A stretch of DNA of 64,000 nucleotides, taken from contig NC_066314.1 of assembly GCF_022539315.1 (NCBI RefSeq), forward strand, positions 53,753,180-53,817,179, read 5' to 3'. Shown piece after piece: positions 60,901 to 64,000 of the stretch. Below the pieces are notes generated by a model. That model was given only the letters and a program-made list of their open reading frames with translations. It made no database searches and was not told the origin of the DNA. The translations under genes and the position numbers were made by a program. Origin of the DNA: Serinus canaria. Its lineage: Eukaryota; Chordata; Aves; Passeriformes; Fringillidae. The first letter of the stretch is position 1. Every line of letters begins with the position of its first letter.

Positions 60901-61947
60901 TCTGAGATGGGGAGCTTAGCCCTGGTGTGTGATTAGTGGGATAATGGAGGGAAGACAGCCAGCCTGCTGTTTGTGGGATGTAGAAACCAGATATATAAAA
61001 CCAGTGTGACACTCAACACCTTTCAAATTAGATGCCACAATGCCATCTGGGACTAAGTCACCAGGAAAGTGAAAACCTGATGTTGAGGCATATTTTCCCT
61101 TCTCCGCAGTGTGCAGATGATCCTGATGCTGTGTGCACTCGCTCAGCTTCTGTCCGGATCCGGGATATGGACAACAGCATCATTAAAATGAAACATGGAG
61201 GAGGGGTTTCGCTGAATGGACGGGACATACAGATCCCTTCACTGCAAGGTGTGTTCACATGGGCTGACTCTGGCCAGCCACTGAAAGCCTCCTGCTTAGT
61301 AGTCGTTTTAGACATGCCTCAGCCCAGCGTAATCAAAGAGTGTTTTCAATGCCAAACTCTCTTGCAGTCTCTTCTAGAGGCTCTGTCATTTCAACTTCTC
61401 TCCATGCAGCAGACATTTCTTGACTTGGTTCCTCTAAAATTAGAAGAATTAGCTGGTCTGCACTTGTGAGTTTTGTGAAAATCACTGTTGGTCTATTATT
61501 TTTTTGAAATTACTGTTTTTCTACAGAAGCTTGAAATCATGGAATCACAGAATGATTTGGTTTAGATCTTAAAAATCATCTGGTTCAATCCCCCTGCCTT
61601 GGGCAGAAACACCTTCCACAATCCCAGGTTGCTCAGAGCCCCATCCACCCTCGCCTTGGCCACTTCCAGGGATGGGGCAGCCACAGCTGCTCTGGGCAAC
61701 CTGTGCCTGGGCCTCAGCAAACTCACAGGGAACAATTTCTTACCAATATCCAATCTAAACCTGCTCTCTGTCAATGTAAAGCCATTCCCTCTTGTCCCGT
61801 CACTACATCTTGTAAAAGCTCACTGACACCCTGTGTTTGCCTTCAGGTGCCCTCCGTGTCCAGCGTGTGGTGAGGAGTTCAGTTCGCCTCATCTATGGGG
61901 ATGATCTGCAGATTGACTGGGATGGTCATGGACAACTCCTAGTGAAG
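33890..61947 (+). CDS. VWF: von Willebrand factor, 5' portion (coding exons 2-13, continues past the window)
   Basis: VWF is a secreted multimeric glycoprotein of endothelium and platelets that tethers platelets to collagen and carries factor VIII. The twelve exons join in frame into 509 residues: signal peptide (about 1-20), D1 (VWD about 32-185, C8 about 218-289, TIL/E about 290-383) and the first part of the D2 VWD (from about 385). Exon lengths are 55, 159, 103, 209, 125, 217, 123, 112, 47, 137, 139 and 101 nt. From memory of the human gene, all but the second are identical. The D1 CGLC pair needed for disulfide-linked multimer assembly is at C157/C160 (human 159/162). Two propeptide sequons are kept (N154, N209); the human N99 site is aspartate here. 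The 5' non-coding exon is unassigned, and exon 14 onward is beyond 64000. Confidence 0.97.
33945..34468 (+). other. VWF: VWF intron 2
   Basis: 524 bp, GTAAGA to CAG. No repeat or other feature recognised. Confidence 0.85.
34469..34627 (+). CDS. VWF: VWF exon 3 (start of D1 VWD domain)
   Basis: Acceptor gatactcag, donor GTGAGT. Encodes the end of the signal region and then [20 protein letters not shown] and [20 protein letters not shown], the typical start of a VWD domain with its FDG...Y.F.G.C.Y.L signature. It is 159 nt against 165 in human, a two-residue deletion near the signal/propeptide junction. Confidence 0.95.
   Translation, partial: GYQGLHLRSHQLPVAAFLGMTTSKHLMVPCTILLGTAATFLLGTVTSTPSPS
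34628..35254 (+). other. VWF: VWF intron 3
   Basis: 627 bp, GTGAGT to CAG. No repeat or other feature recognised. Confidence 0.85.
35255..35357 (+). CDS. VWF: VWF exon 4 (D1 VWD domain)
   Basis: Acceptor ctcctcag, donor GTACTC (weak at +4 to +6). Encodes [20 protein letters not shown] and [13 protein letters not shown]. The human N-glycosylation site at N99 (NGT) is replaced by DGV, so this sequon is absent. The length of 103 nt is identical to human. Confidence 0.95.
35446..35654 (+). CDS. VWF: VWF exon 5 (D1 VWD domain with CGLC)
   Basis: Acceptor ctccacag, donor GTAAGG, 209 nt as in human; separated from exon 4 by only 88 nt. Encodes [20 protein letters not shown], then [24 protein letters not shown] (C157/C160) is the vicinal-cysteine motif linked to disulfide exchange during Golgi multimerisation. 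N154-K-T is a conserved sequon. Confidence 0.97.
38261..38466 (-). repeat. CR1 LINE, 5'-truncated, antisense
   Basis: Typical antisense CR1: 'tcatagaatatcctgagttg', 'aaagggaccctgcaag', 'ttgtccaaatgtgtcttgag', 'ggggctatgatgatttccca', 'gggagcctgttcagtgcccc'. Same subfamily as 42896-43128. Confidence 0.9.
40529..40942 (-). repeat. CR1 LINE, longer antisense copy
   Basis: It runs from the 3' end ('agtatttaggttggaaaaga') through 'gaagaaattcttcctggtgt' and 'ccaacctgaacctctcctgg' to 'cctccttttctccaggctga' and 'gcccctcaactgcttctcac'. At about 410 bp it is the longest CR1 in the window. Confidence 0.92.
42688..42812 (+). CDS. VWF: VWF exon 6 (D1, end of VWD)
   Basis: Acceptor ttcccag, donor GTTGGT (unusual T at +3). 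125 nt as in human. Encodes [20 protein letters not shown], then the cysteine-containing link with N209-I-S, a conserved sequon, and ends at EK in phase 0. Confidence 0.96.
42896..43128 (-). repeat. CR1 LINE, 5'-truncated, antisense
   Basis: Begins 'aaatcacagaatattctgat' and passes through 'aagatcactgagtccagctc', 'tccaaatgctcctggagttc' and 'ctctaggggaagaacctttt' to 'tgatatccaacctaaacctg'. It starts only 84 bp after VWF exon 6. Confidence 0.92.
43137..43195. repeat. (CTAC)n microsatellite, about 14-15 units
   Basis: Uninterrupted CTAC over 59 bp, preceded by degenerate 'atctaatctatctaatctac' at the truncated 5' end of the adjacent CR1. A chance open frame across it reads as PTYL repeats and is not a protein. 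Confidence 0.96.
44313..44676 (+). repeat. CR1 LINE, 5'-truncated, sense
   Basis: Starts 'attgttctgcctggagaaga', contains 'tttagattggatatcaggaa' and 'aggttggatggggctctggg', and ends 'aaggtcccttccaacccaaa' with 'tcatcatataattct'. Confidence 0.93.
45255..45570 (+). repeat. CR1 LINE, 5'-truncated, sense
   Basis: Includes 'tttagattggatattaagaa', 'ttgaggccctggcgcaggtt', 'gctcagagaagctgtggctg' and the terminal 'cacttccaactcaaaccatt' with 'gtatgattctgtg'. Same subfamily as 44313-44676, inserted independently. Confidence 0.93.
46468..46600 (+). repeat. CR1 LINE, short sense 3' fragment
   Basis: 'ggatgttttcaaggccagga', 'ggtgttcctgcccatggcag', 'ggggattggactagaggatc' and 'cccttccaacccaaataatt', followed by an AT-rich tail. 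Confidence 0.9.
47504..47650 (-). repeat. CR1 LINE fragment, antisense
   Basis: 'cagaatggttagagttggaa', 'ggggtcattgagtccaacca', 'gaatatctccaagggtggtg', 'gttccataccctttctttga'. An older copy. Confidence 0.82.
49920..50136 (+). CDS. VWF: VWF exon 7 (D1 C8 domain)
   Basis: Pyrimidine-rich tract then acceptor ctcgtgcag; donor GTAAGC; 217 nt as in human. Encodes [40 protein letters not shown] and [20 protein letters not shown], the cysteine-rich C8 module that follows VWD1. Confidence 0.97.
50137..52156 (+). other. VWF: VWF intron 7
   Basis: 2020 bp, GTAAGC to CAG. No repeat or gene recognised. Confidence 0.8.
52157..52279 (+). CDS. VWF: VWF exon 8 (D1 TIL domain)
   Basis: Acceptor ttgtttcag, donor GTAATT; 123 nt as in human. 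Encodes [20 protein letters not shown] then [18 protein letters not shown], a trypsin-inhibitor-like cysteine pattern. The reading frame stays open into the intron to about 52422, which is chance. Confidence 0.97.
52280..54813 (+). other. VWF: VWF intron 8
   Basis: 2534 bp, GTAATT to CAG. It contains a T-rich low-complexity stretch at about 52890-52937. The frame at 53689-54069 (126 codons) has no recognised features. Confidence 0.8.
54814..54925 (+). CDS. VWF: VWF exon 9 (TIL end / E module of D1)
   Basis: Acceptor gacctatccag, donor GTAAAC; 112 nt as in human. Encodes [20 protein letters not shown] then [16 protein letters not shown], ending in phase 2. Confidence 0.96.
54926..56710 (+). 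other. VWF: VWF intron 9
   Basis: 1785 bp, GTAAAC to TAG, carrying a diverged sense CR1 at about 56075-56345. Confidence 0.8.
56075..56345 (+). repeat. Diverged CR1 LINE, sense, internal fragment
   Basis: The order of motifs follows CR1: 'ggccaaactcttctcagagg', 'gtgctgtactgggacagctg', 'ctcagagaggctgtgggacc', 'gggcaaggtcctcatttagc', then 'gctttgacattgctttc'. The usual 3' terminus is not recognisable. Confidence 0.65.
56711..56757 (+). CDS. VWF: VWF exon 10 (47-nt exon)
   Basis: Acceptor ctctttcctag, donor GTATAT; 47 nt as in human. Completes the split cysteine codon and encodes [16 protein letters not shown], the end of the D1 E module. Confidence 0.95.
56758..59649 (+). other. VWF: VWF intron 10
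   Basis: 2892 bp, GTATAT to TAG. Only minor local repeats: a doubled 'gtcaggaaagatt' flanking a T run at 58241-58278, and a doubled 'aaactctataaact' near 58046-58076. Confidence 0.8.
59650..59786 (+). CDS. VWF: VWF exon 11 (start of D2 VWD domain)
   Basis: Acceptor tttttctag, donor GTAACA; 137 nt as in human. Encodes [40 protein letters not shown] and IETVQ. It has the second VWD signature and is almost residue for residue like mammalian VWF. Confidence 0.97.
59787..61109 (+). other. VWF: VWF intron 11
   Basis: 1323 bp, GTAACA to CAG. A purine-rich stretch at about 60415-60530; nothing else recognised. Confidence 0.8.
61110..61248 (+). CDS. VWF: VWF exon 12 (D2 VWD domain)
   Basis: Acceptor tctccgcag, donor GTGTGT; 139 nt as in human. 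Encodes [40 protein letters not shown] and QIPSLQ. Confidence 0.97.
61249..61846 (+). other. VWF: VWF intron 12
   Basis: 598 bp, GTGTGT to CAG. Nearly half is an antisense CR1 that reaches the exon 13 acceptor region. Confidence 0.88.
61535..61820 (-). repeat. CR1 LINE, antisense, abutting exon 13 acceptor
   Basis: Runs from 'aatcatggaatcacagaatg' through 'cttccacaatcccaggttgc', 'ttctta-like ccaatatccaa' and 'ctgctctctgtcaatgtaaa' to 'cttgtcccgtcactacatct' and 'tgtaaaag'. Its truncated 5' end lies about 26 bp before VWF exon 13. Confidence 0.92.
61847..61947 (+). CDS. VWF: VWF exon 13 (D2 VWD domain)
   Basis: Acceptor tgtttgccttcag, donor GTAGTT; 101 nt as in human. Encodes [20 protein letters not shown] and [13 protein letters not shown], ending in phase 0 at residue 509. 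A CR1 element ends about 26 bp upstream of the exon; a plausible branch-point motif CTGAC at 61823-61827 lies between them. Confidence 0.97.
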
Positions 61948-64000
61948 GTAGTTTTTCTGGTTTTTTTTCTGCCTGTTTGCCCCCTCTCTTGTTCCACATA
62001 CAAAGATTTTCTTGTCTGAAGTCAGAAATTGCTTTTTGTTGGATGTTAGGAATTCCTTTCTCTTTTGCTACTCCCAGAGTAATATACAGGTTCTTTTGTA
62101 TTCCAGAAACAAACACTTGATCTTAGAGCAGCTTGGTAGCTTTTTTCTCCTCCCCCCCATTTTTTTTGGTATGTGTGTGTAATGACAGCTGTTATTAACC
62201 ATGAACAGTTTTGTGTTTTGTTCAGCAGATATTCTCCAAACTGGAGTTTTGTTTTTGTTTGCTTTGACTGCCCTGTCTAAACCAACAGATGTGAATGACT
62301 TAAAATAAGGGAAGGAAAGGCCCCCAGAGACACAGTTTATTCATATTTTCCAGGAAATAGAAATCAGCTCATAGAAGATGTGTTGTGGGCTCCTTCTACT
62401 GTGAGGAATATTTGAAGTCAGCCTTGATTAACAATTAGGTTTTGTTGGTGCTGCAGACACAGCAAAGTGTAGAAAAATTGAGCTAGGTTTAATGGAAATG
62501 ATCTGTAAGGAAGCTGTAACCACAACCCTGCTGCCTTTGAATCCCCCTTTTAGTAGGGGGTCTGCTCACTGAGAGGAGTCTTGCCAAGAAAACCAGTTTT
62601 CCTAGGATTTTCTGCCGAGTGGTAAATGCTGCCCTCCTTAAACCATGGCGTTGCTTTTGCATTCTCCTTGCCTGCCCCAAAATCTGGCTTAAATGTCATG
62701 TCTGGCACAGCACAAAGGGTTATGAAAGCCAGTTCAGAACTGAGTTCAAGAGTTGAAAAGAAAACAGATAAGAAAGGTCTGGAATAATTTTAGAAAACAT
62801 CTGTGGGTTTGTGGTTGTTCTTTTGATTTAACCTGTATCTCTGTGCTCTGAGGGTCCTAATCTTTTGGGGCTTAGAATAATTCACTTCAGTCCCTTGGTA
62901 CATCTCAGGAATTTTGGCTTTTCTCAGTATTCAAAATATTTTTTCCCTGGTCAGAGACCCATATAACCTGGCAAATTTTTTTTCACTGAAAACAAACCTA
63001 ATTTTCTGCTCTACATCCTCTACCCATAAAAGCAGTGGAAGTTTCTCCAGTTGTCTGCTCCTTCCCTTGCTGGGCATCTAAAGCATCTCTTTAATTGCTT
63101 TTGGAGAGTTATTTTATGCCGTATTTGGAGACTGACCTGTTGCCAAGTATTGCTGATAATAATTGGAGGAAGTGATACACTTCCATTACCTTGTCCTGGC
63201 AAAAATTCTTCCTGTGTTCCTCCAGAAGGCTCTCCTTTCTGTGACTGCCTGATATTTGTGATTTGAGCTTCCATTCCAAAATACTCCACAGTTTGGACTT
63301 GTGTGAGTCACTGCTCCATCTGCAGAGTACGTGAAAGAGTAGTAATACTCTTAGTAGTAAGAATGTTTATTCTCTAATTGTTCTTTTTGATGCTTCATAT
63401 TTATTGTCTGAGCCCCATGTTTGAATGCTGGGTAGGAATAAGTTATATTTTGGAGGATGCTTTTTATTTTTATTTATACAGAAAAACTGTTTTCTTTGAA
63501 AAATACGGATTTTTCTAACTTTTTTTGTTTGTTTCACTGGTTACTTCTGCAAGCCTGCCTAAACTAGCACTCAGCTACATGGATAGACAGGGCTAGTGTA
63601 GCATGAGAGCTCCTTTGTTTGTAATGTACCTGTAATGTGGTGTTTGTAATGTACCTGAGCTTTACTTCTAACAGAAACTGACAGTTCCTACTAAAATAAA
63701 AGGTGTTGGTGTCTTTGTGATGCTGGTGTTGCTTAGGAGATTTCTCCCTGTTTACCTCTAGGTTTAGGGTCATCTTTCAGCTGCTGCTTGATTTGCAGCA
63801 GGAATAAAACAGGGTAAAAAGTGCACCTGCTCTGTGGATTATAGGAAATTCTGCTTTTAGTGTGCTTGAAGTTCCTCTGGGCAGCAGGGAGCTCCAATAT
63901 GAGGTAGCTTTAGGGGGTATTAGTTTATTTTTCCTTCATCATCCAATTTTCCTTTAAAATGTGAAATGCTCCCAGGTGCCATTGGAATTGCATTTAAAAA
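61948..64000 (+). other. VWF: VWF intron 13 (partial)
   Basis: Starts with donor GTAGTT and continues to the window edge. No exon 14 (which should carry the D2 CGLC motif) and no complete repeat was seen. Confidence 0.8.

Noticed and set aside
61948..64000. VWF exon 14
   Set aside because: Looked for the expected CGLCGN motif with splice sites on the plus strand and did not find it; exon 14 must lie right of the window.

Overview
This is nuclear DNA from a vertebrate, almost certainly a bird and probably a songbird. The introns are compact, and the dominant interspersed repeat is the sauropsid CR1 LINE (about 15 5'-truncated copies on both strands). The other repeats are mostly short solo LTRs of endogenous retroviruses. 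There are no bacterial-style operons. Most of the window is intron or intergenic sequence, and nearly all long ORFs in it are chance or lie inside repeats.

Two genes face away from each other. On the minus strand, the first coding exon of the tetraspanin CD9 lies at 3332-3397, inside a GC- and CpG-rich island that looks like its promoter. Its first intron runs leftward out of the window. On the plus strand, the 5' part of the von Willebrand factor gene (VWF) runs from its start codon at 33890 through twelve coding exons (exons 2-13 in human numbering). The last of these ends at 61947, and the gene continues beyond the right edge. The head-to-head CD9/VWF order matches the human arrangement. 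Every VWF exon was read directly with consensus splice sites and a continuous frame. Eleven of the twelve have exactly the human exon length; exon 3 is 6 nt shorter. Together they encode 509 residues: signal peptide, the D1 assembly of the propeptide (VWD1, C8, TIL) and the first part of D2. The D1 CGLC motif needed for multimer assembly is intact. The non-coding first exon of VWF was not identified.

The roughly 30 kb between the genes holds CR1 copies and a cluster of eight LTR sequences (16993-30706). Seven are complete solo LTRs of three families, most flanked by short target-site duplications; one is a 3' fragment. No retroviral internal genes were seen. The interval also has a 52-nt poly(T) run, a GT tract of about 38 units inside an LTR, pentanucleotide and heptanucleotide arrays, and a perfect 24-bp inverted repeat with an 8-nt loop at 4671-4726.

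Within VWF, introns 5 and 6 (about 7 kb each) hold most of the CR1 load. One CR1 in intron 12 ends about 26 bp before exon 13 and lies against that exon's splice acceptor. I found no evidence of a novel gene system. The most unusual items are the perfect hairpin, the LTR cluster upstream of VWF, and repeats lying against functional sites (the CD9 promoter and the VWF exon 13 acceptor).
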